A DNA stretch of 48,573 bases from RGIG8244 sp045639325 (lineage in GTDB: Bacteria > Verrucomicrobiota > Lentisphaeria > Victivallales > UBA1829), in contig JAZUCU010000001.1 of NCBI GenBank assembly GCA_045639325.1, positions 1 to 48,573 of the forward strand, in the 5' to 3' direction. The first letter of the stretch is position 1, and every line of letters starts with the position of its first letter. The notes under the pieces are model-generated. The model did no database searches. It had not been told where the DNA came from and was given only the letters and a program-made list of their open reading frames with translations. Both the position numbers and the translations under genes were made by a program. Below, piece by piece: positions 32,584 through 41,637 of the stretch.

Positions 32584-33330
32584 TTATTTCATAAATTTGT
32601 TGTAGATTTCAAGAAGTTCTCCATCGGAGAGACGCCGATTGTAAATGGTGTATTCATCCAGCAGATATTTGCTGTGGACTTGATAGCCGATTGAAAATAA
32701 CTCAAAAGGGAAGAGCTGATCATTCAGTTCAAAATCGATCTGATAGGTTTTGCCCGGCAGGTTATCCATATTGATACGGAGCTGTCCGGGTGCCCAGGAA
32801 AAAGCTATCATGTGCCATTTGCCGCATTGAGATTCTCCGCCCGGTATTTTTGCGAACAAGGTTTTGTTTTTAATCTTTTTATTGTGGGAGAAAGCAATAT
32901 GAAAATTCCGGCTGCAGGGACAGATGTTTTTCGGCCAGCCCGGGATTTCCAGACCGAAAAATCCTTTGTTGGATTCAATTCCGGTAAAGAATGTTCTTGC
33001 CCCTTTGGTTGTATGCCAATCGATTCCTTTGAAGAAAAATAATAAGGTGCCGGGACGGTTGAATGTTATATTACCCTTGCGGTAATAACGCAAATTTGCT
33101 CCATCCTTGCCGCAACAGAGTGCTTTGCCACGAAGTCCTTTTGCAAATTTGAGTTTGCCCAGGATTTTTGCCGGAGCTTCCTGGCCTTCTGAAATATCGG
33201 CGTCAGGCGTTGCCGTATCGAAAGACGCATAGAAGCTGACGGAGTTTTCAAATTCCGGATAATATATCACATCATTTGCGGAAAGGCATGTTGTCACAAA
33301 CGAGAACGTAAGAATAGATAAAAGTTTCAT
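32584..33330 (-). CDS. Secreted LamG-like (concanavalin-type) protein
   Basis: A 248-residue secreted protein. Signal peptide of about 18 residues (MKLLSILTFSFVTTCLSA). The rest fits one laminin-G/concanavalin-like jelly-roll domain: the opening NSVSFYASFD, the middle KGLRGKALCCGKDG, GTLLFFFKGIDW, and the closing LLDEYTIYNRRLSDGELLEIY, a typical LamG-like C-terminal motif. Such domains bind carbohydrates or act as adhesion modules. It is the last gene of the GntR-headed operon, 9 bp after the large hydrolase-like protein, and probably assists it in glycan binding. The convergent membrane-protein gene ends 12 bp away. Confidence 0.82.
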   Translation of the reverse strand: MKLLSILTFSFVTTCLSANDVIYYPEFENSVSFYASFDTATPDADISEGQEAPAKILGKLKFAKGLRGKALCCGKDGANLRYYRKGNITFNRPGTLLFFFKGIDWHTTKGARTFFTGIESNKGFFGLEIPGWPKNICPCSRNFHIAFSHNKKIKNKTLFAKIPGGESQCGKWHMIAFSWAPGQLRINMDNLPGKTYQIDFELNDQLFPFELFSIGYQVHSKYLLDEYTIYNRRLSDGELLEIYNKFMK

Positions 33331-33339
33331 ATTTACCTC

Positions 33340-36300
33340 TTATTTATAAAATTTGATCAGGCTGAAATCATGTTTCTTCAAAGAAAACTCAACCACGTTA
33401 CCATTGGCCAGCGATAACTTTTTCCCCGTTTCAAAATCTTCTGCACGGCTGAATTTTTCTGCAGTTTCGAGTTTTACTTTGCCGGCATAACCGAAACTTG
33501 AAACGCTTAAAATCATGCTGCCGTCCTCATGGTGATATTCTGTGATACGAACATCCGCCGATGTTTTTACTTTACCCGATGGCGTGTAGGATGGGTATAC
33601 TTTAACTTGATTTGTTCCGTATCCATAAGATTTCAATTTATGCCAGATTTTAGCATAACTGTTGGTCAAGCCACCCTGATTCATCATGGAGGGAATATCG
33701 TATGCCAGAACAGCGGCAAGGAATGTTCGTGTCGTCCAATCTTTCTTATCACCGGAAATCTGTATAAGGATCTCCGGAATTGCGCCGGATTGCAGTCCGG
33801 TGGAACTGATCTGCAGCCAATCCTCGCTGAAACGTTCCTGATAATCTGTGCTGCCGTAATTTGCTTCACAATCCAGCGTGATACCGCCGAGGGATGTGAA
33901 AGGGATCAAATTGGTATTGGTCATGTGGAGAACGAATACCGGTCTGCCGTCAAAAAATGTTTTGCCTTCCTTGTGGAGCAGAACTGCCGTCCGTTTCAGC
34001 AGAGTACGCATATCAAAAATATCAAAGTATGGCTGTATCTTTCCGGATGGAAGACGGTATGCTGCTCCTGTGACCATATTGTTGGAAGACCAATCTCTGA
34101 TGTTATCGTAATAAATCCCATCCATTCCGGCATCCAGTAATTTCTTCACGCAGAAAAGCAGATAGTCCTGAAAACTCTCGACTGGAGAATTATTGTATGC
34201 ATCCTCATTGTTTGCCCGATATTCCGAACAGTACCATTCATCCATAAACACCCGGTATTCTTTCCAACGGAGCATGGTAGCTCTGGAATTGATGAACGGA
34301 ATAAGAAGACTGCTGTTATTGGCATAACTGAAACCGCGCATCATGTGCCGTTCAAATGATTCCAGATGATCTTTGGAAACGGTTTTACAGTTTTTTGCCA
34401 TATAATTTTTGACAAATTCTTTCTGCCATGCCCGGTCGCCTGTTTTGTTTTTCTCATTTTTTAATGCCGTGATGAAGGAATAGTCATTGTTGATCGGGTA
34501 GAAATCATAACCGTAACTGGCCCAGCACATGCCGCCCGCAAGAACAGAACCTGTGACTGTGTTGGGAAATTTCAGTCTGCCGCTGTATTGTCTTGCTTCA
34601 TTCGGGCGGATTCGTGTTGGTGTCGCCTGAAAACCGAAAACAATTTCAAACTTGTTTTTGCGATACACCGCTTTATCAATTAGATGAATTCGTAACGTAA
34701 CCGTATCATTTTCGCGAATGAGCTGAGCCATCGGCTTTTTTGGGTCCCGACTCCAGTTTTTATCGTTTTCTGCGAAAAATGCCAAGCCTTCTCCCAGTTT
34801 CCCGATCCAGATGTAAGGACGGAAATAATTTGCTACGGAAGCATGGAGTTTACCCATAGAGGAATTCCATATTTCACCGGATTTTTCCGGCAGCGTATAG
34901 GCAGCATTATATTTCATTGCATTACAAGTTGCATGAATCTGTTTTGCAAATGCACCATTCAGCGGAATATCTAACGTCATAGCCTTGAAATGAAAGCCAG
35001 TACCGGGATCGACGGTCAGTGTCGTTTTTATGAAATTATCAAATTCAAACTCATTCTTTACGGTAAATCGGGCGTTTTCAAGTGCAAGGCCGGTAATACT
35101 GATTCCGGTATCGGCAGCCTTTTCCTGCCATTGAAAACTTTTTTGTGCCGGAATTTTTCCGTTAACTCTCAGCGTGATTGGTTTTGAGAGCAATGCATCT
35201 GCTTTCCCAGCTTTGATTGCGGAGAGAAAACCGTTGTCCAATGTGTATTCAGCCAACAGTGTTTTAACTTTGTTCTTCTCATATTTCAGCGGTTTGTAAG
35301 GTGGAAGCACAATGCGGTCTTTACCAAGATCGTTATGTTCCCAGGCAAATTTTTCAAATTCAAATTTTTTCTTATGAAGGGTTGTTTTGCCCGCTTTATC
35401 TTTGAGCTCAATGACAACATAATAATCGCCTTTTTCTTTCAGATTAAGAGGTAATTCACAATCATACCCCACATTTTCTGTACGGTTCGGCTTGTGTTTC
35501 CTGCCTGGAATATTTCCTTTTGCATCCGTCAGATATGCCAATGCCGATGCCGTATTACGCATATCGAACGGTACGCCATGATTCCCGAAGCGGAGCCGGA
35601 CTTTATTATAATAGGGATAAACACCGATTTCCAGTGCGGTTGAGTGATTGGCGTCCGGCGCAATCCAACGTTTCTCCGGCGGAATCTGCCAGAAAAAGCT
35701 GCGCTGATACAGCATTTCACCTTGACTGTCATGGAAGATAGCTTTCAGGTCATAATTCAAACGGGAGTTTTCTGAAAACTTAAGTTCAATATCCCGGCTT
35801 GTTCCCGGCTCAACGGTGATAAAACCATTTTTACCTCTGGGCGCAGCTTCAGAAATAACAGAGATGGAATACCGGATTTTCTGTGGTTTATTTGTCGGAT
35901 TATCCACCGTAAAACGGATATGATTTTTTCCTTGCAGATAGTTGTCACCGAGTGTGGAGAAGCGGACGTTCGGCGTTGTTGCTGCAAAGACAATATCATT
36001 CATTTCGTTGGCGCGTTTGAAATCATAAGTCCGGTTGAGTGCGGTCTGCAGTGTGGGATTGCGCCAAGTCCGCGCAAATTGTATTTTCCATTTTGAAACG
36101 GACGATAATTTATTTACATTAATATCTTTCAACGGTATCCGTATTTCAATGGTCCAGTATTTGCGGTCTGCAAATCCGGATTTGATTTTCAGGTCAGGTG
36201 TCCAGTTGATTGCTTTATCCACTGCAACTGCACCATTGATCATGGGGTAGAAGTAATCGAACGTTTTGTCTGCCGGATTTACGATCAGATGATAAACACC

Positions 36301-36690
36301 TTTTCCTTCCGGTGGAACAAACATGATTTCCAGCGAATCATCATGGAAGATTTTACTGTCCCGGCGTTTGTATCTGGACTTCAGTTTAACGCCGGATTCT
36401 GCATCCGGCAGTTCCGTTTGCATGGCAAAATAGAGATAGTTCTCATCCAATGCGGCAAATGCTTTGCCTTGACGGGATGCAAGAAAACTGCTGTTGTGTT
36501 TGAGCAATCCGTAATTTTCATAACTGCCAGCATATTCGCCAGGTGTGATTACACCATCGATAACCGGCGCTTTTTGGGCGAAATTCACTTTTGCATAACT
36601 TTTCGTCGGCGAAAAATCGTATTTTTTACCGCTGGAGGCTGCCAGAGTCAGCGGCAATGCCAGTGCAATTATGAACAGTATGGATCGCAT
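33340..36690 (-). CDS. Large secreted glycoside-hydrolase-like protein (CBM9-like plus DUF6067-like)
   Basis: A 1116-residue secreted protein. Signal peptide at 1-18 (MRSILFIIALALPLTLAA). Next comes a carbohydrate-binding family 9-like domain (about 28-235), opened by APVIDGVITPGEYAGSYENY, with a second beta-rich part (about 240-460). The main body (about 470-1040) resembles the glycoside-hydrolase-type DUF6067 proteins common in this phylum, with a TIM-barrel look: MCWASYGYDFYPINNDYSF, a MDEWYCSEY segment and LLDAGMDGIYYDNIRDWS, whose acidic residues are catalytic candidates. A small C-terminal beta domain ends the chain. It is predicted to cut an external polysaccharide; the substrate is unknown. 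Its Shine-Dalgarno lies in the pseudopilin stop region (2-bp gap), so the two are closely coupled. Confidence 0.8.
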   Translation of the reverse strand: MRSILFIIALALPLTLAASSGKKYDFSPTKSYAKVNFAQKAPVIDGVITPGEYAGSYENYGLLKHNSSFLASRQGKAFAALDENYLYFAMQTELPDAESGVKLKSRYKRRDSKIFHDDSLEIMFVPPEGKGVYHLIVNPADKTFDYFYPMINGAVAVDKAINWTPDLKIKSGFADRKYWTIEIRIPLKDINVNKLSSVSKWKIQFARTWRNPTLQTALNRTYDFKRANEMNDIVFAATTPNVRFSTLGDNYLQGKNHIRFTVDNPTNKPQKIRYSISVISEAAPRGKNGFITVEPGTSRDIELKFSENSRLNYDLKAIFHDSQGEMLYQRSFFWQIPPEKRWIAPDANHSTALEIGVYPYYNKVRLRFGNHGVPFDMRNTASALAYLTDAKGNIPGRKHKPNRTENVGYDCELPLNLKEKGDYYVVIELKDKAGKTTLHKKKFEFEKFAWEHNDLGKDRIVLPPYKPLKYEKNKVKTLLAEYTLDNGFLSAIKAGKADALLSKPITLRVNGKIPAQKSFQWQEKAADTGISITGLALENARFTVKNEFEFDNFIKTTLTVDPGTGFHFKAMTLDIPLNGAFAKQIHATCNAMKYNAAYTLPEKSGEIWNSSMGKLHASVANYFRPYIWIGKLGEGLAFFAENDKNWSRDPKKPMAQLIRENDTVTLRIHLIDKAVYRKNKFEIVFGFQATPTRIRPNEARQYSGRLKFPNTVTGSVLAGGMCWASYGYDFYPINNDYSFITALKNEKNKTGDRAWQKEFVKNYMAKNCKTVSKDHLESFERHMMRGFSYANNSSLLIPFINSRATMLRWKEYRVFMDEWYCSEYRANNEDAYNNSPVESFQDYLLFCVKKLLDAGMDGIYYDNIRDWSSNNMVTGAAYRLPSGKIQPYFDIFDMRTLLKRTAVLLHKEGKTFFDGRPVFVLHMTNTNLIPFTSLGGITLDCEANYGSTDYQERFSEDWLQISSTGLQSGAIPEILIQISGDKKDWTTRTFLAAVLAYDIPSMMNQGGLTNSYAKIWHKLKSYGYGTNQVKVYPSYTPSGKVKTSADVRITEYHHEDGSMILSVSSFGYAGKVKLETAEKFSRAEDFETGKKLSLANGNVVEFSLKKHDFSLIKFYK

Positions 36691-36692
36691 GT

Positions 36693-37442
36693 TTATTCTC
36701 CTTTTTGATAGCCTGCACTCCAGAACGGACTTTCTTTTACCTTCGTGGCGGTATCTGCATCCGGAACCGCTTTCCGTGTTCTGCTTTCCACATGTCCGTC
36801 AAAGAATGACATGTTACCGACTCCGCGGTGACGCATGAAGTCGAATCCAGCCGCCCATACATGATTGCTGTCACGTTTGCGTGAAAATCCCCATGCGTTG
36901 CCATATTGATTGACTTCCGGAATCCCGTTTCTGTAATTCACTGTTTCGATCATGTAATACCCCGCAGACGGTTTCAGCACCTTACTCATTTTTGCCAGCG
37001 AACTCCATACAACACCCGGTTCACTGGATAATTCATGGACATAAAGATTGGGACTCCATGACTTCGGTTCATTGGCATTGGAGTCGAACGGGACTGACGG
37101 ACAAAGAATTTTGCTCCGGTTTTTTCCGGAGACATTGTCATATACGATTCCGCATTTGGAAAGGAATGTGAACCACCAGGCTCCTTTCATAGCTTCACCG
37201 TTGATGGTATAGCTTGATGAATTGCCCAATTTCCAAGGCATGCAGTACTCATTGTAATTATCCGCATAAAGAATGTTTGCATTGATAGCCGTTTTAATAT
37301 TGTTTCTGCAGCTGGCAAGTTTCGCAGTAGACTGCACTTTACCCAATGCGGGCAACAACATTCCCGCAAGAATGGCTATGATGGCGATAACAACCAGAAG
37401 TTCAATCAGGGTGAAGTCCTTTGCGTGATAACGGAAAATCAT
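36693..37442 (-). CDS. Pseudopilin with H-X9-DG domain in the GntR operon
   Basis: A 249-residue pseudopilin. A short leader (MIFRYHAKD) precedes FTLIELLVVIAIIAILAGML with Glu5. The residue before the cleavage point is Asp rather than Gly. The C-terminal signature HRGVGNMSFFDG (H-X9-DG) lies near residue 210. It sits between the regulator (27 bp upstream) and the large hydrolase-like gene (2 bp downstream), so it is made with them. It may form a short fibre or secretion/assembly element for the exported proteins, or be a periplasmic anchor for them; this is inference. Confidence 0.87.
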   Translation of the reverse strand: MIFRYHAKDFTLIELLVVIAIIAILAGMLLPALGKVQSTAKLASCRNNIKTAINANILYADNYNEYCMPWKLGNSSSYTINGEAMKGAWWFTFLSKCGIVYDNVSGKNRSKILCPSVPFDSNANEPKSWSPNLYVHELSSEPGVVWSSLAKMSKVLKPSAGYYMIETVNYRNGIPEVNQYGNAWGFSRKRDSNHVWAAGFDFMRHRGVGNMSFFDGHVESRTRKAVPDADTATKVKESPFWSAGYQKGE

Positions 37443-37469
37443 AAATCGAAATCCTTTCTTTTTCTATGT

Positions 37470-38570
37470 TTATCTGTTTGTACTTTGTCTGTAAATAATA
37501 TCCGGCACAATTTTTTCATGATGGATTCCGCCTTCTTCCAAAATTTCAAACGCGCGGGTGCAGAGCTGGTCTGCCATCAGTGACATGGTTGTGATATGGA
37601 TGCCGAATCGTGAACACCAGGGTGTATCACCTTCGGCGGAAACCAATAGGTCTTCCGGAATACGTTTCCCCTGCGATATTGCAAATTGTATCAGTGTATA
37701 TGCTACGTGATCTACGGTACAGAGAATGCCGTCATATCGGTTGATCAGGGCGGATAACGCAGCTTTTGTTTCCGGTAAAAGTTGTTCCTGATCCTTTGGC
37801 GGCTCCTGCATAAAATGCAACTCCGGTGCGGGTAACCCTGCTTCTTTTGCTGCACGTGATACGCCATTCATAAATTGTGTTGAAATATGTTTCTTCCAGT
37901 ATTGTTCACTTTTTGAAACATCCGGCGCGATATAACTTGCCAGAACTGCCAGACGGCGGCATCTTTTCTCAATAAAATGCTTTGCCAGTTTTTCTGCTCC
38001 GGCTTCGTTATCAATCAGAACAGAACTGCCGGGCGGGTCAAATTCACTGTCAAAATCCCGCAGTGCAACTGACCGCAGATTGCGCCAGTTATCAAGAAAC
38101 GGTTCGGCTCGATAACCGCGTCCGTTATATATTACCCCGCGGATCGGTGCCCGTAAGATCTGATTCATCGTCGTTTTTTCCAACAGCGATAATTTTACAT
38201 ATCGGTCCGGCATCGGCAGATTGATCGGCAGAAGCCCCCGACTGAAGGCGGCGTGACGTAATGTATTGTATGGTTCATCCTCAAAAATGCTACACGCCGG
38301 CATCAACATCAGCACAAGCCGGGGGGTAAGATTATGTACATCCTGTACATCCTGGTTGATGAAAATACCCGTGCCGCGAACACCCCGGATCAAGCCTTCT
38401 TCTGTAAGTCGTTTCAATGCCGTTTCCATTGTGCGGTGGCTGACTCCGAAATGAGCGGCAAGTTCCAATTTGGACGGCAGTTGTCCCTTGGAGAATTTAT
38501 CGCTGATGATTTCCTGACGTAAACGGTCAGCAATCATTTCCGATTTTGTTTTTATGCGTTTCGTATTCAT
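37470..38570 (-). CDS. GntR-family regulator with LacI-type sugar-binding domain (AraR-like)
   Basis: A 366-residue transcription regulator. The N-terminal winged helix of GntR type (about 8-75) contains SKLELAAHFGVSHRTMETAL and LTEEGLIRGVRGTGIFI. The remaining ~290 residues have the periplasmic-binding-protein fold of LacI-type effector domains (e.g. GVIYNGRGYRAEPFLDN, RYDGILCTVDHVAYTLI, DLLVSAEGDTPWCSRFG). This pairing is known from the arabinose repressor AraR. It very likely controls the operon it heads in response to a sugar or oligosaccharide. Direct repeats between its promoter and start could be its own operator. Confidence 0.92.
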   Translation of the reverse strand: MNTKRIKTKSEMIADRLRQEIISDKFSKGQLPSKLELAAHFGVSHRTMETALKRLTEEGLIRGVRGTGIFINQDVQDVHNLTPRLVLMLMPACSIFEDEPYNTLRHAAFSRGLLPINLPMPDRYVKLSLLEKTTMNQILRAPIRGVIYNGRGYRAEPFLDNWRNLRSVALRDFDSEFDPPGSSVLIDNEAGAEKLAKHFIEKRCRRLAVLASYIAPDVSKSEQYWKKHISTQFMNGVSRAAKEAGLPAPELHFMQEPPKDQEQLLPETKAALSALINRYDGILCTVDHVAYTLIQFAISQGKRIPEDLLVSAEGDTPWCSRFGIHITTMSLMADQLCTRAFEILEEGGIHHEKIVPDIIYRQSTNR

Positions 38571-38580
38571 TTTTATATAA

Positions 38581-38600
38581 TGTGGTTTAATGATGTGGTT
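38581..38600 (-). promoter_or_regulatory. Candidate operator: tandem direct repeat
   Basis: TGTGGTT occurs at 38581-38587 and 38594-38600, 13 bp apart, between the promoter and the regulator start codon. This location suits repression by the encoded GntR-type regulator. Confidence 0.4.
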
Positions 38601-38611
38601 AGCGTTGCAAT

Positions 38612-38640
38612 ACCATATACCTGAAATCTTGTTTTGTCAA
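38612..38640 (-). promoter_or_regulatory. Promoter of the GntR-pseudopilin-hydrolase operon
   Basis: Minus strand: TTGACA (38635-38640, perfect -35), 17-bp spacer, TATGGT (38612-38617; TATATG two bases upstream is an alternative). No other promoter was seen before 32584, so one transcript probably covers all four genes. Confidence 0.55.
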
Positions 38641-38661
38641 GTAAATTTTCGATTTTTTTTC

Positions 38662-40056
38662 TTATTTTACATGGATTAGGCGCATCCATGCACCGGATTT
38701 ATAGCGCAGATAGAATCCGGTAATTCGCACGATCCAATCAAAGACCATCGCGATCCAGACTGCCAATACACCACTGCCAATCCATCCGGCAATCAGATAA
38801 CTGCCACCGATCCGGATGAGTAACATGGAACCGACAGAGATCAACATGGTAACTCTGACGTCGTTCATAGAGCGCAAAATGCAGGGGAAAACAAAGGAGG
38901 CTGGCCACATCAACATTCCCAATCCATTATGGATCAGGATCAGATAAAATGCCAATTGACGGGTCTCAATATCAATTTTACTGAAGCATTGCAAAATGAA
39001 TGGGGTCAATATGAATATGAACACGTTCCATAAAATGTGGCTCGCATACGCCCAGCCCATCATCTTTTTGACATAATAACGGATCTGGTTTTCATGTCCC
39101 GCTCCCACCGCTCTGCCGACAACGGTCACAACTGCCAGACTGAACACCCCGCCGCAGATACAGCCTATCATATCAACTGTATTCGCTACGGCATTGGCGG
39201 CGATTTCCCGTGTGCCATACGTGGCGATCAGCCCCAGGACAAGGACACGTCCGAACTGGAACACTCCGTTTTCGATTCCGCTCGGAATCCCGATACACAG
39301 GATCTTTTTTATGAATTGCCAGGAAATACGGAATCCTTTTTTGAAGTCGATATAGATCATTTGTGACCGGTCAGTGATCATATAAAGAATGATCCCCATT
39401 GCCACAATACGGGCGAAAAGTGTGGCATACGCCGCACCGGCAACACCCATTCTGAAAAGATAAATCAGTACGGCATTCCCGATCACATTGACAATGTTGC
39501 TGACCAGAGAAATATACATGGTGGTCTTTGTCCGGTTCATGGCACGGAACAATGCCGCACAACCGCCATAAACACTGATAATGGGGAATGCTGCAAGGGT
39601 GATCCTGAAATAACTCAAGACTGCAGTATGAACATCACTATCGAGTTTCCCATAGAGCAGACGGATGATGTCATGCAGAAATATTTCTCCGAGCAGAAAG
39701 ACAAAAATCCCTGCTGCAAAGACGACGGCGAGCAATTGTTTTCCGCTTTCCCGGGCACGGACAATACTTTTTGCTCCCAGATATTGGGATGCCGCAACGG
39801 CTCCCCCGGTTGACAATGCAAAAATAACACTGGAGATACAGGCATTGAACATATCAACAAGGGATACTGCGGAGATGCTGGCTTCTCCCAGTCCTGCCAC
39901 CATAAGAGTATCGGCACTCCCCACAAGGATGAACAGCAATTGTTCAAAAAAGAGCGGGATGACAAGCCGGAGGATATCTCTGGTTGTAAAAAGGGAATAT
40001 TGAGTATCATCGGTAAGAAATCGGAGTTTCCTGCCGATGAAGGAGAAAAGTTTCAT
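38662..40056 (-). CDS. MATE-family efflux transporter
   Basis: A 464-residue inner-membrane protein with about 12 helices. The first half starts LVIPLFFEQLLFILVGSADTLMVAGLGEA, the MATE entry motif, followed by SLVDMFNACISSVIFALSTGG and the repeat halves expected. MATE proteins export organic cations or drugs in exchange for Na+ or H+. It follows a VOC/glyoxalase-like gene by 9 bp. Substrate unknown. Confidence 0.93.
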   Translation of the reverse strand: MKLFSFIGRKLRFLTDDTQYSLFTTRDILRLVIPLFFEQLLFILVGSADTLMVAGLGEASISAVSLVDMFNACISSVIFALSTGGAVAASQYLGAKSIVRARESGKQLLAVVFAAGIFVFLLGEIFLHDIIRLLYGKLDSDVHTAVLSYFRITLAAFPIISVYGGCAALFRAMNRTKTTMYISLVSNIVNVIGNAVLIYLFRMGVAGAAYATLFARIVAMGIILYMITDRSQMIYIDFKKGFRISWQFIKKILCIGIPSGIENGVFQFGRVLVLGLIATYGTREIAANAVANTVDMIGCICGGVFSLAVVTVVGRAVGAGHENQIRYYVKKMMGWAYASHILWNVFIFILTPFILQCFSKIDIETRQLAFYLILIHNGLGMLMWPASFVFPCILRSMNDVRVTMLISVGSMLLIRIGGSYLIAGWIGSGVLAVWIAMVFDWIVRITGFYLRYKSGAWMRLIHVK

Positions 40057-40065
40057 TTGATACTC

Positions 40066-40437
40066 TTATTTTTTTGCCGGCAATATTTCCAGCCAGTATT
40101 CGTTGGGATCGTTCACAAAGTAAATGCCCATTTCCGGGTTTTCATAGCAGATGACACCCATTTCTTCGTGACGTTTGTGTGCAGCTTCGTAGTCGTCAAC
40201 TTCAAAAGCTAAATGGAATTCGTTGTCGCCTAAATCATAAGGACGTTCCCAATCACGAAGCCAGGTGAGTTCCAGCTGGTGACTGCTGTTGCCGTCTTCC
40301 AGATAGACGATGATAAAGGCGCCATCTTTCGCATTGATGCGGCGCACTTCGTGCATATCAAAGGCGTCCTGATAAAACTTGATGCTCTTGTCAAGGTCGA
40401 AAACGTTCAAGTTGTTGTGGACCATACGGAATTTCAT
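40066..40437 (-). CDS. VOC-family lactoylglutathione-lyase-like protein
   Basis: About 123 residues, a single vicinal-oxygen-chelate domain pair resembling glyoxalase I (GloA). FRMVHNNLNVFDLDKSIKFY carries the first metal histidine, ELTW the glutamate, and HLAFEVDDYEAA and NEYWLEILP the later ligand positions, so the four-ligand set (His, Glu, His, Glu) seems complete. ATG 40437 is preferred because AGGAG lies nine bases upstream; ATG 40443 would add two residues but leave only three. It could detoxify methylglyoxal. It heads the VOC-MATE operon. Confidence 0.87.
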   Translation of the reverse strand: MKFRMVHNNLNVFDLDKSIKFYQDAFDMHEVRRINAKDGAFIIVYLEDGNSSHQLELTWLRDWERPYDLGDNEFHLAFEVDDYEAAHKRHEEMGVICYENPEMGIYFVNDPNEYWLEILPAKK

Positions 40438-40475
40438 AATCATTGTCTCCTGTAAAATTTGATTGTTCTAGCTGT

Positions 40476-40503
40476 AATATATCCCGTTTTGCCCTGAAAG
40501 CAA
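40476..40503 (-). promoter_or_regulatory. Promoter of VOC-MATE operon
   Basis: Minus strand: TTGCTT (40498-40503), 16-bp spacer, TATATT (40476-40481), about 35 bp before the start. Confidence 0.5.
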
Positions 40504-40582
40504 ATCGGCAAAACAAAAACTTTGCTATTATACATCGGGTGGAAGGGGGCTTCCCTTTTTCCTTTTTCTTTATGGAACGGAT

Positions 40583-40611
40583 TTGACAATATTTTGCTTT
40601 CATGGTATATT
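40583..40611 (+). promoter_or_regulatory. Promoter of the MBL-Fic operon
   Basis: TTGACA at 40583-40588, 17-bp spacer, TATATT at 40606-40611, about 43 bp before the start. One of the strongest matches in the window. Confidence 0.7.
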
Positions 40612-40654
40612 ATACATATTAAATTAAACACGCTGAAAACACGGAGATGAATTT

Positions 40655-41593
40655 ATGAAAAAATGTATCGCAGGAATGCTGCTTGTCCTTGGCGTATCCC
40701 TTTTTGCTAAAAATCTTACTGACCTCTGGCTGGAACAGGATACCAAAAAACGGATGGAACTGCAGGACTACATGCAGACTTTGGTCGATAAGACTCTGAG
40801 TGCGGAATACAGGAAGTTTTTTGAAAACAGTTCCTCATCAACCGATAACAAGGTCCTGCAATATAATGACGCAGCTCTTGACCGGATTCTCAAACAGCTC
40901 CCCGCAGAAAAGCCCGCTCCCGGAACCGTGACAATCTGGTATCTTTACAACATGGGATTTGTCATCAAGACTCCGACGACCTGTTTCGGTGTGGATATCA
41001 ATCATCGCAAAGGCGAAAAACTGGAACCTTACCTGGATTTTCTGGTGGTAACTCATAATCATAGCGACCATTACACACTTTCTCTGATGCGTGCCATGTC
41101 TGCCAACAAGAAATTGGTGATCAGCAACTTCTTTCCCAATGCCGGATATACCAAAGCCGCATCTATGACACATAAAATCAAAGATGTTACTGTTCATTGC
41201 GGAGAAGCCGATCACAATCGAATCCTGAAGAAATTCACCATGCCCATGGAAATCATTTGTCCGACCGGCGACCGGAAATTTGTATTCTTCACCAGCGGCG
41301 ACACCTTCCGTCACTCTTTCCTTGAAAAGAAATCGGATAAAATCGATCTTTATGCGGTGCATCCGTTCAATGGTATGAAAGCGATCGAAGCCGCCAGGAA
41401 ACTGGATGCCAAGCTGACCTTTATTGTACATCTGCACGAAATGAACCACGAATACAACAAATGGCGTTGGAAATATGCTGATGGCAGATGGCAGCTGGAT
41501 GTATTCCGCGAAAACAACCGGAACGCATACATCCCGGTCTGGGGCGAAAAATTCATCTGGGACGGCTCCACAATCCGCACAGTTCAGAAATAA
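40655..41593 (+). CDS. Secreted metallo-beta-lactamase-fold hydrolase
   Basis: A 312-residue protein with a signal peptide (MKKCIAGMLLVLGVSLFA), so periplasmic or external. The MBL-fold metal motif THNHSDHY gives His134, His136, Asp138 and His139; FVIKTPTTCFGVDINH precedes it, and later strands GEADHN, SGDTF and IVHLHEMNH hold further possible metal ligands. It resembles UlaG/L-ascorbate-type or lactonase-like MBL proteins rather than true beta-lactamases. An N-terminal ~90 residues precede the MBL core and are not assigned. A Fic gene follows 44 bp downstream. Confidence 0.88.
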   Translation: MKKCIAGMLLVLGVSLFAKNLTDLWLEQDTKKRMELQDYMQTLVDKTLSAEYRKFFENSSSSTDNKVLQYNDAALDRILKQLPAEKPAPGTVTIWYLYNMGFVIKTPTTCFGVDINHRKGEKLEPYLDFLVVTHNHSDHYTLSLMRAMSANKKLVISNFFPNAGYTKAASMTHKIKDVTVHCGEADHNRILKKFTMPMEIICPTGDRKFVFFTSGDTFRHSFLEKKSDKIDLYAVHPFNGMKAIEAARKLDAKLTFIVHLHEMNHEYNKWRWKYADGRWQLDVFRENNRNAYIPVWGEKFIWDGSTIRTVQK

Positions 41594-41637
41594 GTAAGGC
41601 TTAATCTTCATTGCCTTATTGATCCGGAGATATCATA

